Positions 47,175-58,852 are shown, numbered from the stretch's first letter. The stretch: DNA of 64,000 bases from Mixia osmundae IAM 14324 (GCF_000708205.1 NW_014575556.1:248599-312598), one strand, 5' to 3'. Program-made: numbers and translations. The notes: generated by a model not told the origin, from the sequence alone.

Positions 47175-47903
47175 CGACGACTCAGCCCTGTTTCAAAGCA
47201 AGAGCAGCAAATTCGTCACCCCTGTCAGAAGCAAGAGCCAGAAATGCTGTTGTTGTCATCTGCCAGGCAAGATCTGATTCCCGTGCGATCAGATCCAAGT
47301 AACATTCGCGCTATCACTTGACGAATGCTGTCGCTCAAGCATCCGAATGTAGGCAGCCGGTAGCCGCCTGATGCTCAAATGGTGGCTTCCGGCGTCAGTG
47401 CTAACACCGACGCTAGCCCGTCAGAGTCTCAGCTGTCACCGCAAGATGCGCTGTTCAGAGCTAGACATGCGGCGTCAGCAGGGCGCGTAGTAGCAGGCAG
47501 AAGAAGGCTCGCTCCTGCTCAATTTCTGAATCGGATATCAATTCGAGATCATGCACATCAGCGGAGCCGATATTGGGTCGGCCTCACACACTCACAGACT
47601 GTGTGGCTGCTTGCGTCTGTTTGCATTCTCGTTTAGATAGATAATCAGGCAAAATATCGGCGGGACGATCTTTATCTCTCTGACTTGCCACGCGCACATA
47701 GCCGGTTGGGCCGAAGTGAGGCCGAAGTGTGCCTACTCTGAAATGTTGCGCTCTCTGGTGTGATCTTTGGCAATGTCAGATGTGCCCCGTCTGTGCTCGC
47801 ACCATATGAACGCATGCTATAGCGCGAACACATTGACCGATCGACAGCGCGACAGCAGGCGCGCGCGCTCTCTCTCTGAATAACGCGGGGTGGCCTTTCA
47901 GCG
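47175..47903. other. 729 bp intergenic region with a CT-rich tract
   Basis: An ATG-started ORF at 47379-47636 (85 residues) looks unconvincing. A CTCTCTCTCT run near 47870, about 30 bp before the BCKDHA start, is a common fungal core-promoter feature. Confidence 0.45.
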
Positions 47904-49613
47904 ATGTACAAGACGACATGCAGCGCACGCAACACTCTCGCTCACTGCGCTTCTGTTCGCATCCAGGTCAGATCAGCTCGAGCGCCATCGCTGGCGCGGC
48001 CTACGCTCGGCAGTCGGCAACGGCGACACTCCTCAGGCTTCTCTTTGCCCAATCCTTCGCCCTTGATGCAGTGGCAAGGCGGGCCCGCATCCGAACAGGC
48101 AAAGGAGACGCTCATACCTACCTTTCAAGTCCTCGATAGCGCAGGTTCCCTCGTCGAGGGTCTGTCCGACGAGGTCGTCAAGGACATCGAAGCCGTTCGT
48201 CTGCCACTCGCCATCCTCGAAGAAGTGACCTCATGCGGCTCCGCAGATCCCCAGAGAGCAAGCACTGAAGATGTATGACACCATGCTCCTGCTGCCCATC
48301 ATGGACAACATTCTTTACAATGCGCAACGACAAGGTCGCCTGAGCTTTTACATGCAAGTCGAGCTCTGAAGGCGTGCCACTCGAATGACCGGAGTGCGCA
48401 GGACATCGTATGGCGAAGAGGCAGCGGTCGTCTGCAGTGCAGCAGCTTGGGCGCCAACCGACCCCGTCTTTGCGCAGTATCGCGAATCGGGCGTGTTGCT
48501 CTATCGCGGCTTTGGACTTGACCGTCTTATGAACCAGAACTTCGCCAACAGACTCGACAAGGCGACCAAAGGTCGTCAGATGGGTGTCCATCTTGGCTCG
48601 GCAGAGCATCACTTCATCACCATCTCCTCGCCCCTCGCTACGCAGATTCCCCAAGCTGCTGGTGCTGCCTATGCTATTCGTAGGATGGCCCAGCGCGGCG
48701 AAGCAGCCGGAGAGGTTTGTGTGATCTGCTACCTCGGCGAAGGGGCCGCATCAGAAGGCGATGCTTGGGCAGGACTGAGGTGAGCCATATCATCATCATC
48801 ATCATCACGCATAATCACGCTGACCCACGATCTGGTCGATCAGTATGGCAGCCGTACTCGGCGGGCCTAGTGTCTTTGTGGTCCGACAGAACGGTCAGCA
48901 TCCGTTTGCTCATGCTGCTGAGAGGCCTCGAACTGAAGCCTTGTCCGACAGGCTTTGCCATCTCAACGCCAACAAGTAGTCAGTTCGCTGGCGACGGCAT
49001 AGCAGCTCGAGGACCTGCACTCGGCATCGAGTCAATCCGCTGCGATGGCAATGATCCACTCGCCGTCTATCTTTGCGCTCGTGAAGCCCGTCAGTTGTTC
49101 TTCGTCAAGACTCGCATGGTAGCGCGCCTGACCGCGAAGTCTTGGCAGGCCGGCGATCGGTCTCTACTAGCCGTCCAACACTAGTCGAAATTCTTACGTA
49201 CAGAGGTGCATATTCCCCTTGATCGGCGTCTCGGCTTACCCCGGACTGAAATGTCCGATACAGTGGGTCATCATAGTACGAGTGATGACAGTTCGGCCTA
49301 TCGTAACCGCGAGGACGTGGAGAGCATCAAGAAACAATCTCCCATCGATAGGTTTCAAGCCTACCTTCGTTCACGTGGTTGGCTAGCCCGGGAGGCCCAG
49401 CCGAGCAGACGTGACCAATTGAAACAAGATGTTCTCAAGGCCCTGGGAGATGCCGAGAAGGAGCTCAAGCCTCGCTTAGGCTTGATGTTCGAAGACGTCT
49501 ATCAGACTCAGCCGGCGCATTTGCAATCGCAGCGCGCGGAGCTCGACTCGCACATCAGGCGTTGGCGACCGGAAGGACTGGAACGTCATCTGGCAGCCGG
49601 TCAGGATCTCTGA
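47904..49613 (+). CDS. BCKDHA: Branched-chain 2-oxoacid dehydrogenase E1 alpha subunit
   Basis: Thiamine-diphosphate E1 alpha of the mitochondrial complex that decarboxylates the 2-oxoacids from Leu, Ile and Val. Seven exons (47904-48194, 48247-48353, 48402-48779, 48844-48893, 48952-49089, 49149-49205, 49264-49613) give 456 residues after an Arg/Ser-rich presequence. Motifs are [60 protein letters not shown] and the ThDP loop [13 protein letters not shown]. These are followed by [46 protein letters not shown] and [15 protein letters not shown]. The second intron is GC-AG. Unspliced the gene looks broken, but all splices keep frame, so it is intact. Confidence 0.95.
48354..48401 (+). other. 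GC-AG intron in BCKDHA
   Basis: Donor AT|GCAAGT, the textbook GC-donor consensus, and acceptor GTGCGCAG. It restores the invariant SFYM-TSYGEE motif. Confidence 0.85.
48788..48809 (+). repeat. (ATC)n microsatellite in a BCKDHA intron
   Basis: About seven ATC/CAT units within the 64 nt third intron. Confidence 0.75.
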
Positions 49614-50123
49614 AGTCTGCAATACGAATTTGCGGGCGTATCTTTGGGGGCATTGCGTAAGCAAATTTCGGCACGGTCGCTCCCGCGTCCAGACACCGAA
49701 CAAGGTTTCGCGACAGATACAACGCGCCCGGCATAAATCCCGATTGACCGTGCCTTTGGATTGCATCGACATTTTGCATCGTCCGCCACACTGAGTCTTC
49801 GGCATCAGAGCTGACCGCAAATCCAATAGACCTGACCAGATTCAGGCGCTAGGCGATGCTTGCCACTTTTGCGCGTTCTCTGCAGACCAGTGGCAGACGC
49901 TGTCCGCGCGTTGCCCCCACCAGAATCAGACTCGTTGGGCCGGCTGCAGATTTTGATCGTCAGCGTACGCAAACACGAAGACGGACCAGCGAGCCGCGCG
50001 TGCAATCCGAAGAGTCGGACACAGACTTGGCAAGCTTCTTAGCAAAGCTTACGGCATGAAGGCTATCGCACCGAACATAGCTTGCGTGCTTCATTAAGAG
50101 GCACTGTCGTCCAAACTGTCGGT
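49614..50123. other. 510 bp region between BCKDHA and velvet copy 2
   Basis: It holds the 3' end of BCKDHA and the promoter of the velvet gene. An ATG-started ORF at 49856-50059 (67 residues, MLATFARSLQTSGRR, presequence-like, ending ASFLAKLTA) could be a small mitochondrial protein or chance. Confidence 0.4.
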
Positions 50124-51374
50124 ATGCTGCCGATCGCACACGAGGAAGCGAACAACGATTCTGCATTCCCAAGAAGAGGTCAAGCGCCGCTAGCGACCGA
50201 TGACGAGGATGTGCCGGATGAGTTTCAGTCCGTGTCTACGTTCTACAGTAGGCCTGTAAACTGACAGGCCATGCAGCTCATACGAGCTCGACGTCGTGCA
50301 GAACCCGGTCAGAGCTCGTATGGCAGGCTTTGGAGATCGGGTCAGTCGATGCACTACATTTACGCATGCAGAACGCCAGACTGATACAGATACCCCAGGA
50401 TCGTCGACCTCTCACCCCGCCGCTTGTTGCCGAGCTGACTGTGCGCGACAGTCGCACTCAAAGGGTTCTGGATCCAGCGTCAGTGAGCAATCACGGGTTT
50501 TACTGTCTCTGCTGAAGCGCGGTATTGCAGCTCGGTCGACTTGTCATTCTTCATTGTCGCAGCAGATCTCTGGTCGGCTGATGGCCAACACGACGAAAAT
50601 CTCGTGCTGCATCCGTCCTTCAGTCCGACGCTTGTCGTACGCGAAGCAAGTCCACTCCCTCGCCCTGCAATGCCCTTGCCAGAAGCACAGTGGCAGCCGC
50701 AAGCGAGCACAAGCGCGTCACCCTACGAGGAAGCACCTAATCGGCAGATACCTAGAGGCATGGTCATGCATGCAGAGCCATCGCCAGTATGGCAGCACAT
50801 GGAGTTGCCAGATCATAGGGCGCCACTACCGATCTGGTCAGGTTGGTCCGCGGCTCCTTACCAGGCTGATACACGGCCAGCACCACCAAGACCGGTCACA
50901 AGTCGAGATCTTTATCCTCATCCGCCGCTGTCTACATCAGAGGCGCTACCTAGATCGCGGCCCCAAACGGCAGGCGACCGACAAGCTTTTTGCCCGGTCG
51001 AGTTCAGCCCGCTCGTTCGCGAGTCCAACGAAATCGTATCAGTGCGCAATCTGACGGGTTCGCTGCACGCAAACGCTAGCCTGCTGCGAAATGAACACGG
51101 CCGGCTCGGCATCTACTTCATTTTTAGCGACCTGAGCGTCCGCACAGAAGGAAAGTTCACGATCCGGCTCGTCTTCATGCGGATCGGACTGCAGGGGCGA
51201 CGGCACGAGTATCCGCAGCCGTTGCTGGTACAGGCGTACACAAGACCTTTCAGCGTGCTCTCGGCGAAGAAGTTCGGGGGTATGCTGCCGCCCACCGCAC
51301 TTTCTCTGGCCTTTAGCAGACAGGGCCTCAAGATCGCAAACAGACGAAACCCGACGAGCAGACGAGGCGCATAG
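50124..51374 (+). CDS. Velvet-family regulator, VelB-like (copy 2)
   Basis: Four exons (50124-50227, 50268-50340, 50399-50478, 50531-51374) give 366 residues. The velvet domain starts SYELDVVQNPVRARMAGFG, RRPLTPPLVAELTVRD and FFIVAADLWSADGQHDEN, with LHPSFSPTLV before a ~125-residue Pro-rich insertion. It resumes with SVRNLTGSLHANASLLRN, GIYFIFSDLSVRTEGKFT and FSVLSAKKFGGMLPPTALS. It is the inverted paralog of the gene at 41.5-42.7 kb, with the same intron phases and the same 80 nt exon. The first exon and its 40 nt intron are the weakest part of the model. Family members often act as homo- or heterodimers. Confidence 0.87.
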
Positions 51375-51493
51375 ACAGCAGCCAATTCGCTTGCCCGATC
51401 ATCAACAATTTGCATATCCACACGCAAATCGCATGTGAAAGCTTTTAGCAAACGATGTCATGAAATGTTGTAAGCAATAGCATGCAATGAGTA

Positions 51494-54400
51494 TCATGGG
51501 TTGGCTTCATCTGGCGAGCGTTTACTCAGATCTGCCAGAACCGTCGGACACGTTCGCAGGATGAGCTGGAATGTGTCCTCGTCGATTGCTTCTAAGCTTT
51601 GAGTGAGCAAAATGCGAGAGTAGTCGAACAGTCGCCATTCGCGCGCGTCGCGACGCTCGCTCAGGCTGGCCATCGTTCGAAAGTCGGCTGTAAAGTCCTT
51701 GAGGCCAATATGGCCTTCCTGTAGGGCGTATGTTGATGCTGACTTGTCTTGAGACAAAGCGCCTTCGCGCTTTGACAGACGTGAAGGACGATCGACTGCG
51801 AGATCTGCGTCAAAATCGTCGAGCGCTGCACCTGCTGTGAGAGCGTCATTGTCCGGTTTGTCGGGCGTCAAGGCCATCGCACGTTGTCTGCGCATGTCGT
51901 AGCGAGCGGCTCTGCGGTCACTGATTGCTAAGGAGCGCTGCTTCTTTCGCTCCGAGGTGAACAGCTTGGCAGCGCGTGTACCGGCGACCGAGAGCAATTC
52001 TTCGGCAACGAAGAAAGCTCTGACATGCCAGCCTGCTAGCGATAGTGCGACACAGAGATCGTTGAAGTTGCTAGGATCGAGACCGAAGCCAAGATCACGA
52101 TAGTTGAGACAGATCTCGACGAGAGTCTGCATCTCGCCCGCTTGACCGAGCGCACGAATGATGATCGACAGACAGATGCACACATCACTTCGCTGCGCGT
52201 CCGCCACGCGTGGAGCGAGCGAGTCCGATCGCACTTCTGGGAACGATCTAACTGCTGTATCAATCACTTCTGGCCAGAATGCCAGCGTGGCATCGAGGTT
52301 GCCCGCGCGACGGTAGACATCAAGCATAGCTGTCGCAATCTGCAAAGAAGGCTCGACCCCCGCACGCTGAACGAAACGATAGAGCTCTTCTGCCGCCTCT
52401 GTCTTGCCGAGCTGACCCATCGTCTTGAGCTGCGGTGTAACGAGAACGTGCCAATCACGAGCTTCGTTTCGACCGCTATATGGTCTGGCATTCAGCGCGT
52501 CAGTCTTGGCAATCTGCTGCGTAAGCTGTGAGGCCGCTTCGAGACCTTCTGGCGTCATCTCGCGCGAGAAGTAACTGACAAAAATGGCTTTTTGCGCTCT
52601 TGTCGGCAGTACGCCATCGGCGCGCATTCTCGCCAGATAGTCTTGTGCAAGGTCGAGTCTATTGGCACGTAGCAAGCAATTGATCAGCATGGAGTAGTGG
52701 TACCCGTTTGGTCGGATGGAGCGCATCCTAGGATCGCGCGGAACCGACATGGTATTGAAGACTCTGATTGCCTCTTGCACGTAGCCAGCATCGCAAGCCG
52801 ACGTGAGGAGGTGGAGATACGTGAACTCATTGAGGGGCAAGCCTGCATCAAGCATAGCATAGAAATGCTTGCTGACGACGCCATAAGGAACGGCCATGGC
52901 AACGTAGCCCTTCAGCAAACAGTTGTAAGAGGTTGCGTCCGGCTGTGCGGCTTCGTCTGTACTCCGACGCATGATGTTGAACACGTTGTCTGCCTCCTTG
53001 AGATTATTTGCGGCGATGTGTGCGTCCATGAGGGCTGTCCAGACGAAACGATCCGGCCTTATGCCTCCCTTGCGCATAGTCTCGATGACTTGCGCGGCGG
53101 CAACAGGGTCTCGTCTTCGGGCATAAAGACTGACGTAAAGGGTGTATGCGATAACATCTGGTCGATGATTGCTCTGTACAAAGTCTTGCCAGACAGATTC
53201 GAAACGCTCAACATCGGCCCGACCTGAATAGTAGCGCAGATAAGCGATAAAAGTCGGTCGAGAAAGGGGGATGAGATCCTGCTGCCTTGCCATCTCATAG
53301 GCAGACTCGGACTGCTCGTTCGCAATGGCATGACAAAGGGCAATGTCGAGTGTGAGCTGCAAGACCCAAGTCTCCATGCGGCCCTGCTGTAGCGCGACGA
53401 GAGCAAAGGCAATCGGGAAAGCCGAGAGCTGCGTAAGCAATCGGCCGTATGCTGTCACACGACCTCTCGCAGCGCTTGAACGGACTTGGGTAAGCGGTAG
53501 GCTCTCTTCGATGGCTGGAATCGACCCGAAAGGCGAGACATTTGATGCCGGTATGTCCCTTGCTTGCTCGTTCGCCCGCTCATCTGGTACCGAGTCGGGT
53601 TGTAAAGGCGCGGCGGCAGCGGTGTCGATGTCATTAGGGTCCGACTCGATAGCACTGGGGACCACATCCGAGATGCTGTTGAAGGCAGCATCGAGAGCGG
53701 TTTGGTCGTGCCGCACCGAGAGCAAGATCGCTCTCGCCAGATAACGCTGTGCTTCGGGCTCACTGGCAGCGATTATATCACCAGCAGAGATATCTTCGAG
53801 TACGTGAGCAGACTGTCGCTCAAACAAGGAAGGATGAGCTTGCTGGTGCAGTGCAGGCTCAAAGTAATCAAGATGTGCGGCGACTAGCTGGAGCGCGCGA
53901 CTGTTCGAATCTAGCAGGCTGAAGGCGTCCTGCCAATGAGCCAGTAGACGAGCAAAGAGGACGAGCGGGCCGATGATGAGCTTACGGCTGACGGCAGCTG
54001 ATGCGCAAAAGACAGCATCTAGCAGAGACGAGTACGCCGGATGGGATGTCAGATCTGGCCGAAGTGTAGATAGATGCAGCAAGCTGAGCTGGACATCCTG
54101 CCTTGCTCCGAGTAGAGCTTCAGGATCGTGCTTGTCCAGTATGCTGGCTATCGCGTCGACAAGCGCACGAGATGCATCGAGATCGAGTTGGATTTGATGT
54201 CCAATCGATAATTCGGTGGCCAGAACGGCGCCGAGGAGCATCAGGGGACCCAAACGATCTAGTGAAGCGTCTCCGTTGTCCGAGAGCGCTGTAGTCACCG
54301 CCTCTGCTATAGGACGACAGGAGTGAGTCGGCGCAAGGTTGCCATAGCGTACCCAAGTCCGCGAGATCTGGGACGGAGCGAGCTCGCCCAGATAGGGCTC

Positions 54401-54796
54401 TGTTCTCGATGCAGCGCTGGAAGCCAGTCGCTGCGACTCGACATCCAACCTGGATTTGCCTTTCCCTGCAGGCTACCAAGATTGAGCTCCAAGCTGGAGC
54501 GTAGAGTCGTCGAGCTTGCCTTGGCGCACAAAGCCATAGTGACTGTATAAGGATGCCATACGCCTTTCTCGTACATGCAGACTCGTGCGAGTGCCCACAC
54601 GAGCAGGCGATCGAGACATGAAGCGGCCATCGTCATCGATGTCAGAGCGCAAAGAGCAAGTCGACAGAGCTCGTGTGATGCCGAGCTTGGCAGCTACAGC
54701 TTCTCGCTGTGCAGTCAAGGAGCGAGGCAGAGCAGTCGAGAAGGCAGCAAAGCTCGCTGCTGCACTCCTGATGGCCAGGGGTGCGCTCGTGAGCAT
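51494..54796 (-). CDS. Mitochondrial pentatricopeptide-repeat (PPR) protein
   Basis: Two exons (54796-54477, 54416-51494) give 1080 residues. The start MLTSAPLAIRSAAASFAAF is an import presequence. PPR-like helical pairs occupy the middle: RPDVIAYTLYVSLYARRRDP, IETMRKGGIRPDRFVWTALM, DATSYNCLLKGYVAM, NEFTYLHLLTSACDAGYVQE, NGYHYSMLINCLLRANRLD and LARMRADGVLPTRAQK. PPR proteins bind organellar RNA and act in its processing, stability or translation; the target is unknown. The 60 nt intron (54476-54417) was placed by frame. The C-terminal ~150 residues are basic and lack repeats. Confidence 0.83.
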
Positions 54797-54994
54797 GCAT
54801 CCGATGCGCAAGGGAACGACCGTTTTTTGACTTTGGCTTTACGCGACTCGCCTCATGCATGACGTGGCAGAACGATGGTAGCTAGGTACAGCAGGCTGCG
54901 TGTATTGCATAGATGTGCTGATGAACAACAGATTGGTTTACCCCGTGTATGATTGTATTGGACATCAACAGACAACTTCGTGAGCGGTCGTTAC

Positions 54995-56947
54995 TTAGAT
55001 TGCATTGGGGTATCCCGGGCTCGTCAGACGGTCAAACGCTTCGTAGACGTCTGCCGAGCTCGATGGGCCTCTCGAACGAAACCGAGCGGCGATGGCGGCG
55101 AGTTGTCGCTCTCTGGCTTGGTTCTCTTGAGGATCTGAGCCCGTCGTCGAATGGGTGGAATCGGACGAAGCGGGCGAATAGATTGCGATCGCATCGAGCG
55201 GTGCGCGCATTTGAGGAGGAGCAGAGGACGATCTCGATCTGGTCTGAGTAGGCGTCACATCGCCCTCGTCAGCCTCCGCACCGACAGAAGAAGCAGATGA
55301 GCGACGCGAGGCCAGATTTGACTCGATAGCCACCAGAACGGCATCCGACGGCATACCGTTCGAACGTAACTCACGTGCGGCAGTCTCGCGAAGATCGACC
55401 AGCGTCGTGTCTGCGGTTCGGCAGGTCATGCTCGACATGGGACGAATGACTGGTTCTCGGATGGGCAGCAGGCTGGGTACGAAGTGACGCTTGCGACGGA
55501 ACCGTCTGCGCATTGTCGATCTCTCGAAATGACGTGGCTCGACTTCGCCTTCTTCGACAATGACCTCTTCCGGCCAGATCGTCACGGGAGCAAAGCGGGG
55601 TGTGGGCGTCCGACAGACTTGAGCAGCGAGAGCTGGATGAAAGACTTCGATAGGATGGTCTTCGTAGATTGCAGCGGTGAACAGATCGCTAGCGCGTTTG
55701 ACACGCTTCTCTTCTGCTGCTACACTGTCGACAGGTGAAGCGGGTCTGTCCGGATTGACGACAAAGAGCTCTGCGGCGCCTGTGAGTGGGGAAAGCGTGC
55801 CAGTTGCTTCGGTCTTGGTGATTGCTTCTGGCGTGCTCACAGCAGGCGGCGCAGATACAGCAGGTGGGGCGATGACGGCAGGCATAGCGGGAAGTGGTCG
55901 ATAGATCGTCCAGAGCGAGACGGGCTCTGGCAGAGCCTCCGCCTTGTCTTCTTGCTTCTCCGCCTCCGTCGTTGTGACGACAGCAGGTGTGGGCGGCAAT
56001 GGGCGTCGCAAGGAGCTCGGACGGCTTAGCACTGTTTCTGTCCATCGGGTCAAGATCAGCTTGTCGTCGCTACTTGGGTGTAACAGCCTACCTGGCTGTG
56101 CGCCGGTGGGATCGAGTAGCTCGTAGACGGGAGAGGCACCTAGATCGAGTTCGCTAATGCGTTGCTGATAGACGACCTCGTCCAACGAAGCAATGACCGA
56201 TTGAACGTCATGCGAGGTCTTGTGCTCGTGCTCTTCGGGCGTATAGATCGTCATGGGCGAGAAGTAGAGTGAGCGGGATACATCCTCTGATGAGAGCGAG
56301 AAGGATGAAGTCGGGCTGGCAGAAGCAGTGTGAGATGATCGGAGTGAGGGCGCAGTCTCTGAAGGTGTCTCTTCCTCTTCGTCATCGGCCAAGACTGGCT
56401 CAGTAGCATCGACAGGTTCGTAGATGTACAGTGCAAAGAGTTCATCCTCCCATTCGGTCATAGCGAGCGAAGGAGATCTCCTGCCCACGGATGGCGGTCC
56501 ACTCAGATCCGTCAGGCTAAGCAATCCGAGGCTGTTGCTCTTCGGCAGCGTCAACGTCAGCGAAGAACACGGCAGCAGCGTGCAGTCGTCTCGTGCGCTG
56601 ATCGAGCTGTGTTGTCCGTTTACGTCAGAAAAGTGACGCATGACAGCATCCAGAGATAAAGAGCCGTACTTCTTCTTGGACTTCGTGAGTTTGCCCCGTG
56701 AGCGAGCTTGTGATTCGAGCTCGAGTGGGACCTCGGAGCTCGATTTGCGCTTCCATCGAAGAAAGAACGGTCTCGGATTCCGGGAAGTCGAGCCTTGGCG
56801 TGAGGGGATGGCAGGCACCGCTCGAGTCGGTTTGACGGGCGCTGGTCGTTGGACTGGCTTGGCTGGATGCGTGGGCGAAAGGACTGGCATGTAGTTGAGG
56901 TCATTGACCTGTATGGGTGCCAGCATTGGCCTTCGATGTCGTTGCAT
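54995..56947 (-). CDS. Long disordered protein of unknown function
   Basis: A single 650-residue frame from an ATG. It is Pro/Ser/Glu-rich throughout with short ordered islands: FFLRWKRKSSSEVPLELE, SLSLDAVMRHFSDVNG, WEDELFALYIYEPVDA, ELDLGASPVYELLDP and APVTIWPEEVIVEEGEVEP. Basic clusters RRRFRRKRHF and KSKKKYG suggest nuclear or membrane contact. The repeated motif FxxYIYEP / LWTIYRP / LDAIAIYSP (aromatic-Ile-Tyr-x-Pro) recurs about five times and may be a short binding motif. I do not recognise a family. Confidence 0.65.
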   Translation of the reverse strand: MQRHRRPMLAPIQVNDLNYMPVLSPTHPAKPVQRPAPVKPTRAVPAIPSRQGSTSRNPRPFFLRWKRKSSSEVPLELESQARSRGKLTKSKKKYGSLSLDAVMRHFSDVNGQHSSISARDDCTLLPCSSLTLTLPKSNSLGLLSLTDLSGPPSVGRRSPSLAMTEWEDELFALYIYEPVDATEPVLADDEEEETPSETAPSLRSSHTASASPTSSFSLSSEDVSRSLYFSPMTIYTPEEHEHKTSHDVQSVIASLDEVVYQQRISELDLGASPVYELLDPTGAQPGRLLHPSSDDKLILTRWTETVLSRPSSLRRPLPPTPAVVTTTEAEKQEDKAEALPEPVSLWTIYRPLPAMPAVIAPPAVSAPPAVSTPEAITKTEATGTLSPLTGAAELFVVNPDRPASPVDSVAAEEKRVKRASDLFTAAIYEDHPIEVFHPALAAQVCRTPTPRFAPVTIWPEEVIVEEGEVEPRHFERSTMRRRFRRKRHFVPSLLPIREPVIRPMSSMTCRTADTTLVDLRETAARELRSNGMPSDAVLVAIESNLASRRSSASSVGAEADEGDVTPTQTRSRSSSAPPQMRAPLDAIAIYSPASSDSTHSTTGSDPQENQARERQLAAIAARFRSRGPSSSADVYEAFDRLTSPGYPNAI

Positions 56948-57118
56948 GACTTGTATGATAGACCGAACAAATTCGTGTGGAGTGCGGTGCTCGCTCGGTC
57001 ATTAATTAACGCGGTACCGCACCTTCTCCATCTTTGGCGGTGGCGATAGTACACAGATGCCACGTGCCGTCGTCATAATGAATCGAAGTTCGCCTCGCGT
57101 GTGGATGAGATTGCGTCC

Positions 57119-57764
57119 ATGTCAGCGCCGGTGCTACCCAAGAGTGCCGAGCTCTACCTCATCGGCTCACTCTCTCGCAAACTAGCAGGTAAAAAGATTC
57201 GCATCGTCGGCAGGTCCGCTCCTCCTTCCTCGGTCACGCTGCAACGCGACTTATGCTCCTGTAGAGTCGCCGCAGTAGATCCCGCTTCTGCCATCGTCGT
57301 CCTACAACATGGCACGCATGCCGTCCAGGTAGATCTATCCGATATACTGGTCGGCAACTTCGATGGTCCGTCAGACAGCAGTCGTCTGGGAGTAGCAGAC
57401 CCCACTGATCACTGTGCACAGGCAGTGAGGCGTCGTCTACTTTTCTACCCGATCTCAAGCAAACGCTCATGATCATGGCCTATATCGAGCTCAGCGATGC
57501 AGAATGGCAGCGACCGCTTAGAGGTACGCCCAAGCCTCTCTCCAGCGCGAAAGTGGCTCACAATTGCATGTAGGCACACCGACAGTACAGCCAGGCTTCG
57601 TCCTTCGCGCTATGTTTACAAAGGAAGTCATCGACTTTGATTGGGCTGCCTGGGAAGAAGCGCTCGCACTCGAAGAGGTACGTTGCACGACTTTTGCTTG
57701 ACAGCCGCGCTTAGCATCATATCGGTCCTCGCAGTCGACGAGATCGCTGAGGACGGCCGCCTGA
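57119..57764 (+). CDS. TEN1: CST telomere-capping subunit Ten1 (OB fold)
   Basis: Five exons (57119-57213, 57265-57365, 57422-57523, 57574-57677, 57735-57764) give 143 residues. The predicted OB fold begins LPKSAELYLIGSLSRKLAGK, then IRIVGRVAAVDPASAIVVL and HAVQVDLSDILVGNF, with TLMIMAYIEL and PGFVLRAMFTKEVIDFDW leading into a final helix AAWEEALALEE. Length, strand order and the end helix fit Ten1, which with Stn1 binds single-stranded telomeric DNA. A replication-protein-A 14 kDa subunit is the main alternative. The four introns are 50-57 nt. Confidence 0.6.
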
Positions 57765-58118
57765 TCACGACATACCGAGGCTTTCCTACCAGTCTGATTG
57801 CGTGAGATCGCTCCGACGAGAGCACCGAAAAGATGCCCACGTGTCCTCAAGCCGGCTTCACAGCGGTCTCAATTGGCTTGCTTGAGCCCATCCCAGCCAG
57901 AGGGCGAGCTGCTCACGATACAGCTGACGCTTGCAGCTATACGTTGTAGCTCCGAGCTCAGTCTGCGTTGCTGATTGGCGTAGCTCATGCATGACCGTGC
58001 CATAGGTAACATGGGTGCGCAGATGCAAAAGTATGCATGTTGCAGCCCTCGCTCGTTGAGATGAGGATAGTACAAAGCTGCCGGCTGAGCACACGGAAGG
58101 AAAATCCAAGTGGGACAT
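57765..58118. other. 354 bp between convergent TEN1 and RPL17
   Basis: 3' flanks of two convergent genes. No ORF with support was seen. Confidence 0.6.
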
Positions 58119-58852
58119 CTAGGCGGCAGCGATGCGGCGCCTGGCGGTCGTCTTGGGTGGTGCAGCAGCGACGGTACCCTTTTCTCGTTCGACGGTCTCC
58201 TTCTTCTCTGCCAGCATGATTTCACTGTGACGAACGTGAGGATGAGTCTCCTTGGAGAGGGGAGGAAGAGGAAAAAGGGGACGAACATGTGGCAAGGGTG
58301 ACCTTGGTAAGGGTTGATACGACCGTGAGCGCGGAAAGTTCTCCTGCGAGTCTTGGGTGCTTCTTGGACCTGGATGGATCGGATGTACAGATCTTCGACT
58401 TCGAGCTCGTTGACGGCTGCATTGGATTCGGCGTTCTTGAGGAGGGCCTTGATATAGCGAGCAGACTTGACGGGCCATCGACCCTGAGTTGCACCGAACT
58501 GTTTTGCCTGGGCTGTACGGCCTACACCGCCATTGTGTCGGCGGAAGGGAACGCATTGCTTGTGTCTGGACACGTTCCAGCGTCAGAACACGTTCACGAG
58601 GGTAGCTCTTGCGGTTTGCTCACTCGAGGACATCATCAATGTAGGTGTAAGCCTTTGCGAGGGAGAGACCCTGAAGGACAGCTGCTGTCTCTCTATCGGT
58701 CACATGCGATCATCAGTCCAGGTCGGACTGAATGCCACCGTCGTGACCCACCTGGTGTTCTTGTAGTGGACTCTGACGGCCGAGCCTTTTGCACGGCCAA
58801 CTTTGAGCTTGCTGCCACCTACGAGGTGCTCTTGTGCGTATTTGCGGCCCAT
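58119..58852 (-). CDS. RPL17: Cytosolic ribosomal protein L17 (uL22)
   Basis: Large-subunit protein near the exit tunnel. Four exons (58852-58752, 58692-58624, 58565-58287, 58224-58119) give 184 residues. It reads [114 protein letters not shown] and [13 protein letters not shown], ending in a basic TARRRIAAA. The start [10 protein letters not shown] is shorter and different from the usual MVRY start, so an upstream exon is conceivable. Introns are 58-62 nt. Head to head with RPS21. Confidence 0.95.

Noticed and set aside
47904-49613. BCKDHA as a broken pseudogene, because ORFs are short and in different frames
   Set aside because: Six short introns, one with a GC donor, restore a full-length enzyme with all ThDP-binding motifs.
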